Below, one piece after another: positions 49,271-61,900 of a stretch of 64,000 nucleotides of DNA. The DNA lies in the NCBI GenBank assembly GCA_008508345.1, contig QNGE01001279.1, positions 1-64,000 on the forward strand. The letters are read 5' to 3'. The translations under genes and the position numbers were made by a program. How positions within the stretch are numbered: the first letter of the stretch is position 1; every line of letters begins with the position of its first letter. The DNA is from Paragonimus westermani. Its lineage: Eukaryota; Platyhelminthes; Trematoda; Plagiorchiida; Troglotrematidae. A model generated the notes under the pieces. That model was not told where the DNA came from and did not search any database. It saw only the letters and a list, made by a program, of their open reading frames with translations.

Positions 49271-50329
49271 TCGGTTGAGTAATGCGCGGATTGCCCGATC
49301 TCCTCGAGATGGGGCATATTGGCTGTTCTGTTAACTCCAATCAATGACCCGTTGACAAGGACTTCTATCTGAGTGAAAGCCACACAAATCAATACTTTAT
49401 TGAGCGGTAATTCGGAAATATTCACTCGGCTAGTAACGACATTACTTATCAGACCCCAATATCGATTATCAGTTGTTATTTTTTCCCCCCGTTCGTAATC
49501 GATAAACCGCATTACTCGCAGGGCCACATTTCAAGTGGTCAGGTTTTCTGAGATAGAAATGCTCTTCCCCTGAAATGAAACCCTTCCAATTCACCTCTAC
49601 TTTATGTTGAAATCGTTGACTATTGTAGACTGTGGTATTCAATCGACTTCGTTAAGTAATCTCACACGATGTCTTCTATTCAATCGCCTGACATCTGCGC
49701 AAAAGTTTATTAATCATTCACATGTACTGACCGGAAATATCCGGAAAACAGAGTGTGCAATTTTCCCTTTGATTGACGCTTTCTACTAAGGTGACAAGTT
49801 CACTATTTTCGAAGAAGATACACTCCATCCGACAACTTTGCTATCTGTGTGCACAAGGATGCAGTAACCCGTAAAAACATGGGATAGGTATGAGTTTAGA
49901 ACAAACGTTGTTCACAAATACAGTTTTCTACCATGTGTGAACTGGGTTAGGCATAGGACACTTCTTCACTGTTTGCCCTGCGGTCAGCATTCCAGTATTT
50001 GCGGTCACAGTTTTTGGACGCCCTTTCACTAACCCGTTCAAGTACATCGTTGAAAGTTATCGAAATTCATCATGTGGCTTTTTTGAACATTGTTAAACAC
50101 GGTGTTCGTTCCGAGGTCTTGAAGTAACCAACAGCTAATGGAGTTAGTGTTAAGAGTTGAGAAGTCTGGTGGATAAAACTTGGACATTGTTCGCAATCGA
50201 CCAAAGCTGTGATGTTCCAAATGTGACACCCGAAAAGTCTATGGGTTTGCGACACATGTCATCAACTGTGAGTGGTGTTCAGCTTCTAATAACCAAACTT
50301 GAAGAGAATTCCTAGTTGTGAGGTCACTG
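49271..50329. other. unassigned; includes a diverged SINE 5' module
   Basis: 49320-49390 resembles the 5' module of the hammerhead SINE (GTTAACTCCAATCAATGACC). The rest has only short frames. Confidence 0.4.
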
Positions 50330-50530
50330 AATGGAGTTGGCAGGACAGTTAATTTCCTCTACAGGAGACCGGGCACTATCAGCATTGCCCGCAAGTGACG
50401 GTTTACATATAATGATCCAGTCATGTCTAATAAGATCACACACTGGAAAACGGTATACACTAACTGGGAGATTTAACAGAAGTGAAATCCGAATCTAGTG
50501 CCTCTTTTCTAAAAGGGTTGACTAAGGAAT
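50330..50530 (+). mobile_element. hammerhead-bearing SINE copy
   Basis: Module at 50458-50500: stem I CACTA/TAGTG, core CUGGGAGA (mutated), UUUAACAGAAGU, GAAA, then TCCGAATC. The tail CTCTTTTCTAAAAGG and GTTGACTA follows. Stem I and GAAA are kept. Confidence 0.55.
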
Positions 50531-50829
50531 GTACAGCAGTGATGTGATATTCAACTTTACCGTTGTTTGATGGGTTCTTCCATTTTGAGGATTTAAGCCA
50601 TAATGCCAGGAGATGATGGATGCCTATGTAGGGAATTTTGAAGATGAGAATTTGGACAAAATAGCAAATTAATCTGAAGACTGGGTTGACACACAAATCT
50701 GAACTGGGAGGAAGCTGTGGGATAATCAGCGGAAAATCACAATTTTCAGACTATTGACAGTGACACTAGTTATGAACAGTATAACAGGTTTCATAGTTTA
50801 TCGAAAACTTAAGTACGAAAAACATGGGT

Positions 50830-51060
50830 ATTGTCTAACTTCGAACCAGCGACAGAAACGATATATCTGGATGCAACAAGCGCTTTTCAGCTGAAGTAGG
50901 TGGCTACACTAGAAACTCAGAGCTCTCATATTTGGACGCAGTTAACGGCCCAATTCATCGCGTCACATGGATTTTCCAAAATGATCGCAAACAAGAATCC
51001 TTAAAACATTCGCCCTGGAATCCACTGAATTCACCGCTGCGCGTTGAAGTATAGACATTT
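50830..51060 (-). mobile_element. tRNA-derived SINE, diverged
   Basis: The minus strand follows the layout of 24903-25200: head (51050-50920), decayed A box, and T-arm region with CGCTGGTTCGAAG. It lies tail-outward next to a + copy. Confidence 0.6.
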
Positions 51061-51074
51061 ACGATTTTGTGGTG

Positions 51075-51180
51075 CGCTTGGTCATCTCAGCTGGTGGAGC
51101 GCTTACTGTGACTGGGTGTGCTGTCTCTGTCACTGGTTCGAATCCAGCTGAAGCCTAAATTTTTCACACATGGGCCACAC
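51075..51180 (+). mobile_element. tRNA-derived SINE fragment
   Basis: A box TCTCAGCTGGTGGAGCG, B box GGTTCGAATCCAGC and tail (AAATTTTTCACACATGGG) of the same family, on the opposite strand to the neighbouring copy. Confidence 0.65.
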
Positions 51181-51899
51181 CTAAATTGTTCTAGCTAGAA
51201 GACGGACACTGGTAGCTGTTAGAACCTCATACTATGTGTCCTTTACCAAACAACAGTATCCAAGAATATACATAATACTAGTGTAGTAGGGTGAAAACAA
51301 AACGAGAAATCAGGTGCAGGACTGTACTAAGCTATAAGTAAGTTCAGGGTTTACTTGCAGTTGTTTTAAAAACCGGAAGAAAAGACACATAGAATTATCA
51401 TTAAGACGCGACAATTGTTCGCTTTGAACCAAGAAACGTCTCGTAGTATTGACTAAAAAAGCTCGCAGTGCAAGTAACGTGATTGTTAAATCGCTCCTGG
51501 CCATTTAGAGATCATTTACTCAGTAGCGTGCACTCAACAATTCCAATAACGTTTATTCAGAAGATCGGGTTAACGGGACTATTTTCCAAGTCCACAAAAC
51601 GTTAGAAAAAGCAATCAAAAGGATTAGAATCTATGCGGTGCTATTGAATAAAAGTACAGTAAACGTGCTATCTTCCCTTGAATGTTTTGGACCGAACTCG
51701 TAAGCTACCGTTAGATTTAATAAATGGAAAGCAACCTGTTGACGTCAGTTCACACTGCATTTAACAATTCCTGTGCAACCATAGCTAGTGGTAAATCAGC
51801 ACAACTCTAGAATGAATGAACTTTTTTTCAAAATAGGTTCGGAATGTGACTGTACATTCTGATTCCTTCTTCCCGGGTTCACAAAAACTTCCGGCTTCG
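51181..51899. other. unassigned
   Basis: AT-rich, short frames, nothing recognised. Confidence 0.4.
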
Positions 51900-52060
51900 T
51901 CTAATGTCAAACACATGCAGTCATTCGGTCATCGGATTAATCCTACTGATGAGCTCTAATGAAAGCGACACTCGAGTCTAGTGCCTCTTTTCGAAACAGG
52001 CTGGCTGGAAAGTCTGTCTGAATGCGAAGGCTGCAATCAAATATGAGTGATGATAAACTT
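51900..52060 (+). mobile_element. hammerhead-bearing SINE copy, best core
   Basis: Module 51943-51984: CTGATGA is intact, then GCTCTAATGAAAGC (stem II, 3 of 4 pairs), GACA (one change from GAAA), CTCGAGTC with the cleavage C, and TAGTGCC. Only CTA/TAG of stem I is left because the 5' strand is altered. The tail CTCTTTTCGAAACAGG and GGCTGCAATCA matches the family. Confidence 0.65.
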
Positions 52061-52616
52061 GAAAATGAACCAAATCCCCGACTACTCATCAGTAATCCTA
52101 AATCGAAAATCGGGATTATAAGACGTCATATTAATCCGCGCTACCTACGTTTACCCTAGACGATCGTGATTGATCGCCCTAAGCTAGGATTCTGTGTACA
52201 GAACAATTATGTGTTCCAGAGCTCCATAGGGCTAACGATTTGGCCTGTACCCTGCAATCCACTTGTTATCTTATTTCTCCTGTCTACACCATTATTCCTG
52301 CGTCAGTATATATAAGTATTTCTGATTACTGTTGCTTGGTACTGAAGTCATAGCATCTACCACTGTCCGTCTTCTCAATGTTATGCTCAAAGTGATGAAG
52401 TGGAAACAATGTTTTAAATTAAATTAGAGCTCCTTGCTGTTGCAAACTGAGTTTATGATTGCCTTGTTCCAACATCTGTACGAATTGATTATCACATTCA
52501 GAAAATCATTCAACCAACTTACTAAACAAAACAGTACTTCCAACTGTTCACCTCTACCCGGAGATTTGAACAAAAGTTAAAACGTGCTGAACAAGTTCAG
52601 ATTATCATCTTCAGGC

Positions 52617-52669
52617 CAACTAATTTCACGTTTATTGTGTTCTATACACAATAAACGTGAAATTAGTTG
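52617..52669. other. perfect 24-bp hairpin
   Basis: CAACTAATTTCACG continuing to 52640 is mirrored at 52646-52669 with a 5-nt loop (TCTAT). The right arm runs directly into the terminal inverted repeat of the element at 52661-52886. Confidence 0.85.
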
Positions 52670-52886
52670 TCAAGTCAGGATTTCGTGGAACATAATATCT
52701 TGGTGGATATGGACATGGTCACTATGGCACCATGTCAAGTGTTCCAACGACGGCAGGCTATGATAACATCAGCACTTGAACAAAAGACTTCTGCGCACAC
52801 AGATTAGGGTTTTTTGCGGCCAGATTCCGAAGACAGTAGATTCAAACTACGTTAGATTCCACGAAATCCTGCTTTGACAACTAATT
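52661..52886. mobile_element. small TIR element (MITE-like)
   Basis: Inverted termini at 52661-52690 and 52857-52886 match at 28 of 30 positions (inner part CAGGATTTCGTGGAA). The total length is 226 bp, with no coding capacity. No clear target-site duplication is visible and the superfamily is not recognised. Whether the abutting hairpin is part of it is open. Confidence 0.6.
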
Positions 52887-55389
52887 CCATATGTCCTCTG
52901 TTATATTTGGTCTGAAAATGACATACCGAAAACGAGCCTGTTCACCATATTTTGGCTTTTGATAAAATAGTATTTGGTTAACATTTCACTCCACAAATTT
53001 CCCTTCACATTCACATCACACAATCCAAAATACTTAGTATTAGACACATTTGTGATGAGTTCAGTGGGATTGCTGATCTCATACTTGGTGGCACACTAAT
53101 GACCTGATTTTCGCATTACAGTAGTGTCATTAGTACGGAACGTAACAACTTGACTTGTGTTGAAAACATATGGACACTATAGTCAAGATGATGCATGTAA
53201 CTGACTGGTCACAAGATTAGTTGACTCCAAATGTAAAAGGGTACGCTGGCAGACTTACTCACCACACCAGATAATCGATCACGTGATCGAGGCGCACATA
53301 TGGTGCATAGAAATCGGACACGATAGACAATTACCATATCAGCCTATCCTGATGAGCGCACAGTCTGACCAGTCACGAACGCATGTGACTCCGCGTTAAG
53401 TTGGAATGATTTAGCCACGTTGAGTAACAAGGTAGACGCAAACTCTGGTAATCGAGTTGCTATGGGACTGAGGACAATGAGGACCAATACGATCTAACGT
53501 CGAATTAGTAGCAATACACTAAATGCGCGCCATTTTGCAACTGGTGGCGGCTGCTTTGTAATTCCACCGCAGTTCTTTGCCTAATACCCAAGTTCAGTGG
53601 ACCAATGTGTTCAGAACTTTTTACGCAAGGGTAGTGGGGAATTTAGTTGTTGTGATGTGAAAGCCATTGCCGCGTACTCGCAGCTTCTGCTTTTGCACAA
53701 ACTTCTGATGAGCCTTTACCGATAAGGAGCTGTATACTCGAGTTTCGCTCCTGCTAGAGTTCAAAAACAGTGTATGCCATTGTCGAGATGAGAACTTCAA
53801 GCCATGCACTTATGTGGAGACAGTTCTGACCACTTCATGGTAAACTGCACGTCGGGAAAATGCAAATTGTTATGCCCAAAAACTGAGCCACGTTCATTTG
53901 TGAGTAATGCTCGGGGTAGCTCATTTATAACGAGTGGAAGCACTGAACCTGCCGGATTAACTCAAATCAATAACGTATACTCACGCCCTCTCAACACATT
54001 TGAAAATTACTGGCGGTGAACTATGGTGTACAACACCCTCAAGTGTTTATCTCAAAAATACTGAAGTCCTCAACCCCACGGAGTATTATGTCAGACGCAT
54101 TGTATCTCAAATCTCATGCTGTCAATCGTTGTCGCACAATTTATAGCATCATGTGCACACAACATTTCTCATCTAAGGTGTTGGGATCTACAGCCGTCTG
54201 TTCTTGTCTCTAGGTTAAACAGCTGTGAAAACATGAGATGCCATAGCCTTTTCAATGGCAGATCAATCGGGGGGTTGTTAGATTTAGGGCATTCAAGAGT
54301 GATTGACACTCTTTTCCACAGCTGGCAGTGTGTACCACTCAGTAGAGCACATGCATGTGCTGCAGAAGTCCAAACAAAGTGATTGAACCGTAGCGTAGCC
54401 CAAAAATCTCCTGTGCAATCACGAAAAATACTGTGTAACAAACGAAACCGTTTTCAGTGATTCACCATCAGGCTGAATACATCACATTCGTTTCACAAAA
54501 TTTACACAGGAATCATTATTTCAATCCACTGATTAGATGGAAGAACCGATTTTTCCCGAAGTGCTGAAAACAACGAATTTTCACGTCTGTAAAGCCTCAC
54601 CTCTTACGAGTCTCCTCATAATAATTTGTTACACTTAATGACCATGCTGGTGTACATAGGTATTACTGAGAAAAAACCGCATGTTTGGGTAAAGAATTGT
54701 GGTAACAGAATGCAACATATTTTTTGGTGAGAACTGAGTGACCTCAAAAATTTGTCACGGGTTGTACATCAGCATTAAACGGTCATCTGAATGCTGGGAA
54801 CTAAAGTGTGAAATTTGATTGAATTAATCTAAACAGGACTACGGTACTCCTTCAATTCTCTCACAACCAACATTTTGCAAGCTCATACAGCATGTAAAGT
54901 TGTATTCAAGAGGGAAAAAGTTTTGCAAACGGGGGGAAAATAACTAGTTAATTGAATCAGTTAAACGCAATGGACTGATAAAAGAAAAAACTTTGTGCTC
55001 AAATGAAACGTGGGAAACAAATCTCCGGGTTCGAGAAGTTGAATAAAATGACGCACTTGTGAAAAATTTGGAATGAACTATTCCTTGATTATATGAGTTG
55101 CTCAATTCTACAAGGTAAAGTGGGTACAATCTAAACATGCGGTTGTTGTCCTCTCAACTGGAAAATATTGAATAAACTTCCAGGAATGCATCCTCAGTAG
55201 TCATATCTACAAATATAGACTAAGAAAGAAGGTCATACGCAACACAGTTTGGAAAGAAGTGTTCAAGATAATGGTGTTTGAACGAACTAAGTCAGTGTTA
55301 CTCGGATTTGCAAGCCTGATAGTAACAGTCAGTATTCATTACTAATGAGTAGTTTGGCAGATTTGTGATTTTGGATGAGAACTAACTGA
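52887..55389. other. unassigned, with one old SINE fragment
   Basis: 53700-53800 (minus) keeps the hammerhead-family blocks GGAGC, GAAACTCGAG and a pol III-like lead, badly decayed. Elsewhere there are only short frames on both strands. Confidence 0.4.
53700..53800 (-). mobile_element. old hammerhead-SINE fragment
   Basis: The minus strand has ACACTG, then CTCTAGCAGGAGC, GAAA, CTCGAG, in family order; the CUGAUGA box is gone. Confidence 0.45.
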
Positions 55390-55480
55390 GTAAAGTCACA
55401 GCTTCAGCTGGATTCGAAGCAGCAACAGAAACAGCATGTCTGAACGCGGCAAGCGCTCCACACGAGCTGGTAAATTTAGT
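55390..55480 (-). mobile_element. tRNA-derived SINE fragment (inverted partner)
   Basis: The minus strand carries GAGCGCTTGCCGCG, the T arm with TTCGAATCC and the tail. It is the near-mirror of 55655-55730. Confidence 0.7.
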
Positions 55481-55745
55481 GATACAATTTCTATCTTCAG
55501 CAGTGGCGTTGATACGTTCCAGCGTGAACAACCTGAGATATCCTGCCGGGGCAGCCGGTCCCTTATATCATATGGTGAATTCCATATCAGACGATGGGAA
55601 AGATGGGTAACAGAGTCTAAATGTGAAACTTCCGAGCTCTCTGTGTGGCCACGTAGCTCATCTGGTAGAGCGCTTGCCGCATTCAGACATGCTGTTTCTG
55701 TTGCTGGTTCGAATCCAGCCTTGACTTTTTAACAGTCTGGTCTCA
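55481..55745 (+). mobile_element. tRNA-derived SINE, near-complete copy
   Basis: The head (55490-55645, with CCTGCCGGGGCAG and GGGTAACAGAGTC) matches the copy at 24.9-25.2 kb. The tRNA-like body (55648-55723) has TAGCTCATCTGGTAGAGCG and GGTTCGAATCCAGCC; the tail is TTGACTTTTTAACAG. The acceptor-like pairing is lost. Confidence 0.75.
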
Positions 55746-58669
55746 TCTAAAGTCACTATTCACTTTGATTTATTTGATCGCTCTGCCTCAAACCTGATGG
55801 ATAAATTTTAGTTTACTTTGACTAGGTAGTTTTCCGGACTCTAGAAGTACACACCTTATTAGATGGACTAAGAATATACCATGGAGCTGTTCAACAACAA
55901 GAAAGGAAGCGTTCTTACAATGACCTCTAAAGTGTAGACCGGCTGGGTTTTAATACGGAACAGAACAAACTGCTTACCTTTCAGAACAAATCCTCGTGTA
56001 ATATCTCACTAATGTGTTATGTATTCATGTGAAGTTTCTGGATTATGGTGTACACAAAGGGTAATGTGCTGACATGAAAACTAACACGGTGATCCATTAG
56101 TCGAAGAACCAACAGTTTTTAGCGGAGGTCGTCAGAGTGCACTTTTTGTGATTGGGCCACGGTGACTGAGTAATTAGCTATCTATGTGGATGATTGATGT
56201 GTGCAACATTAACATGAGGAACAGTTTTGCTCATTTTCACCAAACCTGCATGCACCCAGACATATTGTAAGAAAGTATTTGAGACAATTTTATTGCGCAG
56301 TTGAAATAAACGTTCGCTAGGGTACTATTGACAGCTCTTGCTTTTATCCAGTAGTCAGTGACCGTAGTTGGGAGATTTACTCCTTCTAACGGTTTCACAT
56401 ACACGAATTTCCCATCAGAGGGCACTGTATAATAACTTTGGCTGGAAGGAGTCTACCATCAACCTGACAACAGAACCATACAAAATCTACCAAAGGATAA
56501 ATAATATTCTGTTATTTCGCGTATAAACATGCTGATTTGCTAAGGGGGGGGGTACTTGTTGTTTTCACTCCGGATGTCAAAATACATTGCAACATATTTC
56601 CAAAAAACACTCTGCGGGCTCAGTGGTTTGTCGGTATACAAGAAAAGTTACTTTGAAGTTTAAGGAATGAAGTAAACTTATGAAGTGAACATCGTTTTTT
56701 AATTGTTTTTTTTTGCGAGTACTGCTCATCGCTCGAAGATAAGTGAGGACTTTGCAAAAGTCCTATTTCATGCAGGCAATACATTCTCATTTTAGCCGGC
56801 GTTAGCAATCTAAATATCTTGTTCCTGCTAGGCAGATTGAATAAATGGAGCTCATAAATTGTCTATTCAGTTGGTCATAGCGAGTAGGCAATGGATGAGT
56901 TGCACGACAACGATGCATGCTACTCAGCTTATTACACACTTACGCACCTCCACTTCGTGTGCATCAATTTATTGCTTGAGTTAAATGGCTTTCGTAGAAT
57001 TATTTGTATCGATCTGAACGCCTGAGTTCAAATAATTGTTGGCAATACTGACTGTATGTAACAGAGGTCATTTGTGACCCTAATGGTTCTGCCGTAGAAA
57101 CCGTTCTATTGCAAACCGCCTCGTAATAAAGGTTTAGGAAACAAGAAATTTGACTCTTAACACAACCAGCGACCGTTCCTGCTAAGCTGCAAAGTGTAGT
57201 GCATCCAGTCACAATAATTCTTACATGTTCACTTGTATAGAGGTACTTTCATTAGCACATGAGTAATTAACCCCAGAATTTTATTACTGGGGCAGAGTGC
57301 TGATTATGGCTACGTAAGTGGTAGTTGGTTAACCTCGTGACTTCCTGTGGAATTTAACGATTGAAATACGTTTGGAAAAATGCTCCACAACACGTACATA
57401 CCTCTAGCTGTACACAGTTGTTTACATCAACACACTTGAAGTTAGTAAAAAAAACTGGGAAGGTTTTTTCGTTCACAATACACATAATAGGATGTTTGTG
57501 TTTCACGAGAGCAGATTTTTGTAACAAAGTCGAATAACATAATAATTTGGTTACACGTGTATCTTGGAACGTATGCTCAATAACATCATAGTCATTCAAA
57601 TGAAAACAGTTTGGCTGATTGCATTCACAACATGTATTGGTCTTTACTAAGGAAGCTATTTTTGTTGAATGCATTCAAACAAATTATCAGATCTGTGTAA
57701 GACTTCGCGTAAGATTCTCGTTAGATTTATGTTTGTTAACCCGAAGTTATTCATAATATTGTGCTACCACGTAACGCTTTATAGTAGCACTTTTGTTACG
57801 GTCTATGGCGAATAACTCAAAAGTTTGGTCTCCCAAATTTAATACTCTCATGTTGACTGTCAACTTATGTTATCAGATTCAATTTTCTATGGAACATGAG
57901 GGCTCACAGGGATACAAAACTGAGAAATCATGTTTCGACGAAGTAACTGGGTTAGATGTTCAATATACCACTTTAAGAATGAAAATTAGGATTTATTTGT
58001 CGTTAATCAAAGATTACGCACACTTTGTTGTAGCTTTCTTCTGCATATACTTTTCGGTTGTTCGGACTCCAAATAAGTACACGGCTTGAGTCTCATTTTT
58101 GTTAAAAACCCAGCAGCAGTTCATGTTCTCATCTGGAGTGGAATTTCAATCTCGACACTCAAGATTTTGAGGCCAACCCGTAGAAAGTGTAAGGATGTAG
58201 GGGTTAGATATTACGGTGTACATTCAGTTGCTCTTTAAAGCTCTGGTCACAAGTTTTAGAAAATACAGTAGATCCTTATGAAGCCATAAAGTGAGAAAAA
58301 TATACACCGCTCGCAAACTAGAAACATGGGGGAATTTTCATTCAAAATGAAAAATCTCGCAGAGTTGGAACAAGTAAAACGAGAATGTTTGCATGCCATT
58401 ACACTTATAGTAAAACATGCTGTAGTGTACAAAAATGCGTGATGATTCGAAACGCTGACGATCAATGGGGCTTTTAATTAACATGCGCTGAACACAATAT
58501 TCCAGGTTCCATATCTGGTGCAAGGAGTTTTGACTGATGCGTTAGCTGTACAGAAAAACCACCTACCACCAATGATTAATCGTCTCAGAGAGGAATCTTA
58601 GTCGTGGTGTAAGCATAAGAGTTACAGTATCTCCTATCAAAATAAACGGTCAATTTGCGCCTTAATCCC
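55746..58669. other. unassigned; two unconfirmed frames
   Basis: 57354-57674 (-) is a 106-codon, ATG-initiated, cysteine-rich frame (CCECNQPNC near its start, CTCC near its end), unrecognised. 57793-58089 (+) contains MANNSKVWSPKFNTLM from an ATG at 57805. Either could be an exon, but nothing confirms it. A run of nine G lies at 56544-56552. Confidence 0.3.
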
Positions 58670-58900
58670 AAGCAAATGAGGCCAAGCGTTTGCATGTGAT
58701 AATTCGGTTGTGGCAGCACAGTTGCCTCACAGAAATGTTGTCGAAATTCACATCCTGGCGTTGGCAGGTATCACTGAAGGGTTCTAACAAGGTGGGAACT
58801 AGAATATAGTGCTTTCTGTCGAGAAGGACTGCCTTGAAATTCTACAAGAATGAGGAGGCTGCACCCAATTTTGGGTGCTACGTTCAACCCAATTGAGTGA
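58670..58900 (+). mobile_element. hammerhead-bearing SINE copy
   Basis: A-box-like GCAGCACAGTTGCC (about 58711), B-box-like region (58745-58770), module about 58771-58812 with TTCTAACAAGG and CACT/AGTG ends, and tail with AATGAGGAGGCTGC. The core is destroyed. Confidence 0.5.
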
Positions 58901-61900
58901 ATTCTCATCTAATTAAAATCCCCTTAAACCTCACTTATTCCATTGAATTAAATTGAAGATGTTACTAGGTATTGCACCAGATAGTTGATAAGACGAACCG
59001 TAGCCTGATTTACTTTTGTTGAAGACCAATCAGAATGCCAGGATTTTCGAATATCTACTTTTCACTGTTAGACAATAATGGAACTAACCAACAGTTAGCC
59101 AGTGCATACTAAATGTGACAAGCTTATGTCTCTCACACTCTGCTCATTGCATCGAAATGATGAATCAGATTTGTCTTCGTTTTTTGCAGCAACCAGTGAA
59201 ATACCGTAACGTTTACAGTTGCACTATGAAACCCAGTCTATTTCTGGTTGGGGAGTAAATGCTCAGTCTACATGTCAAAATAAGAAACTGACTTCCATGT
59301 TCGAACTGTGGTCTATCTATTATGTCACCTTCAAAATGCCACTAAAGTATGTTAAGGGGTCGACTTCTACGGTATTTACTCCGCTTCACCTTTGAACTGC
59401 AAATGTTTCGAAGCAACCATTCTCTCGAGTGAATTGAAAAAGCGTGTATTCAGCTGTAGAATATCTTGTATAAAGATAGTTAGTTTAATCCATATCAGCC
59501 ATTATAACGAAAACGACACAAGCTGTTTATGATGAGTAGACATAACAACAAGAAAGACGAAGACTGTACGTGTGTTGCTGAGAAACCAGTGGTGTTCCAG
59601 ACGTGACATGATGACGTCATTGCTAACAGTGTTGGCCCTAATTTCGGAATTTCAGAAAATACGGGCCGAAAGTTAAATGACCGAAGTTGGTAGTCACATT
59701 GACTAGAAAGTGAGGGTCAAACTGAACTCTGAGATTGATGTCTGCTCGGAGCAAAGATAGATGTAGAAAACGGTGGTAGAAGGCACAACAAAAGGAACTA
59801 GGAGTTATCAAGTTAAAGCAAGGGAGACAACCATTTGTTTCTGTACACAAAGAATAGCGTTGCTCCGGCGACTTGCAACATCCCCTACAAATTCCAAACT
59901 GCCACGATTTGGGATTTGTGCTCAAATTCCTTGAACTATCTGGTACTTACGTCACATGAAGTCCTTTCTGACGAATTTGCCATTCACCTGGAGATGAGCT
60001 CATCGATGCGTGTTCCCAGCCACCTTGAAGTACGACTGACTCATCCGTTTCCGTAGGTATCGGTAAAATTATTGATCACGTCAGACCTGACGGTCAAGTT
60101 TAGTGGGTATTGTCTTGACGACGAAGGTATTGACGTCATCCGTTCAATAAGTACGGGTTCTGAGGCGTTGTACGTCTACCTCAAGGTTGACATCTACCTG
60201 GGTCCAACGAGGTCAGAAATGTTACCATTCAGGATAGGTGGGGTGAAATAAATACATTTTTCGGTGCGGTCGTGAGATTTCCACATCATTAGCAGCATTG
60301 TTAGCAATGACATCATTGTGCCACCACATCTATAACGTCAATGATTCACCACCGACAAACATAATGTCTTCGTCACTTGTTTCCACGTCCACCCAGTTTA
60401 ACTAACTTGCATCATTCTTGCTGTAGTAACTGATGAAAGGCGAACAAAGTATTCTTGTTTAAGGCACGTTAATGCCTACCACTCGTGTTCTTCGGACAGA
60501 GAATGTCCAGTTACAACTTGTTGACTACTAGTTTCCACTAGGTACCATATGAAACTGTCCTAGGAATTAGACAGTTTTTCTTAAAACCTCAGGATAAACG
60601 TTGCTACATTGTTATAGTTCATCTCCGTTTTCTGATTCGCAACCTATCATTATTTGTGCTATCCACTAACATCGAGAACACTCCACTGAGGCGTAGCCAT
60701 CTTTTTTCAACAAAAAACGGTTTGAAAATGACAGAGATGATCCACGTTCAAATTACACTAGTTCGCAATCTGTGATCTCAGGAAACGATGTTATATATGG
60801 CGTGCATTCATTCTTTTCACTAAGGAGATTCGCCCGGAAAGGCTGGTTTTTTTTTACGTCTGCGTGCTTCAGGAAAGTTTGTGATTGCAGATGTAAAGAG
60901 ACCAAGTTCACTTATCTGAAAATTAAAACTAGAATAAAGGTGACTACGGCTAGGACAGTGTCATCGTATTTGTGCAAGCCATATCCAGCTTTCTCAATTA
61001 TCTAAATGGATTGATAATCAAGCCCTGCTCCGTAATAAGCCAGCATTTGATCAAAATTTGGGAACTTTGTTCATTATAATTTGTCATGTTCAATTAACGG
61101 ACGAATGCGGACGTAAAAACCTCGTTATATAATGATTCGATAGATCACATATCCAAACAGTTGTTCTATATTGGGTGATTCCAGTTCTTTGATTACGTAA
61201 GAATTTCGCGTACCAGGAGGGCGTAGAAATTTTGTACTTAACCATATGGTTATTTATTAACTTGTACTGGCTGACTCGGTTCATTCCCACGAGTGATCTA
61301 TATAGGCTATTCACATTAAGCCAATGTTACTTTTCCAGTTAGTTCGTATCAAACGGAAGTGTCGAAAGTAGACGAGTCGTGTAGTCCCTGTGGGGACAGA
61401 GTGTCTACATTGCCGTTTTTTGTTCAATGCTGTAAAATGACACCTGTAAAAATTGTATATTTGCCAGAACATGAATTAGTCCAGATTTTTGAAAATTTGG
61501 ACTGCACCTCTGAGAAACATTGGCAGGTCTCACCCACCACGTTGTAGAGTTCGCTGTCACCTACTTCAGTGACTGAAAGCGCCTTAAGGTATAGCAATAT
61601 GTCTCAGTCAGTGAAGATCCTCTAGTCATAAGACCGCTGAACCCCTTTCGATATAATCGAGTAAATAAGATTCAACAGCTGACGCATTAGGGTGAATCAG
61701 AGGTCGTTAAGACCTGGACGCTAGGCCTTGTTAGGTTAACATTTGATCACGGTAGTTATGATAGAGAATCAGCAGAATGGTAAACAGTACACAAATGGCG
61801 CTTAGAAATTGATAAATATCAAACATTGAAACACCATTCTTTACGAATTTTCACTGGTTGTGCCTAATATATGCTCATGTTTTAGTTTGCCGCATCGGAA

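Noticed and set aside
55608..55640. Hammerhead in the tRNA-like SINE head (GAGTC, AAAT, GAAAC order)
   Set aside because: There is no CUGANGA box and no stem I partner; the resemblance to the SM-alpha ribozyme is limited to a few bases.
57354..57674. Cysteine-rich 106-codon frame as a zinc-finger protein
   Set aside because: Cysteine spacing fits no finger class I know, and no splice or promoter context supports it.
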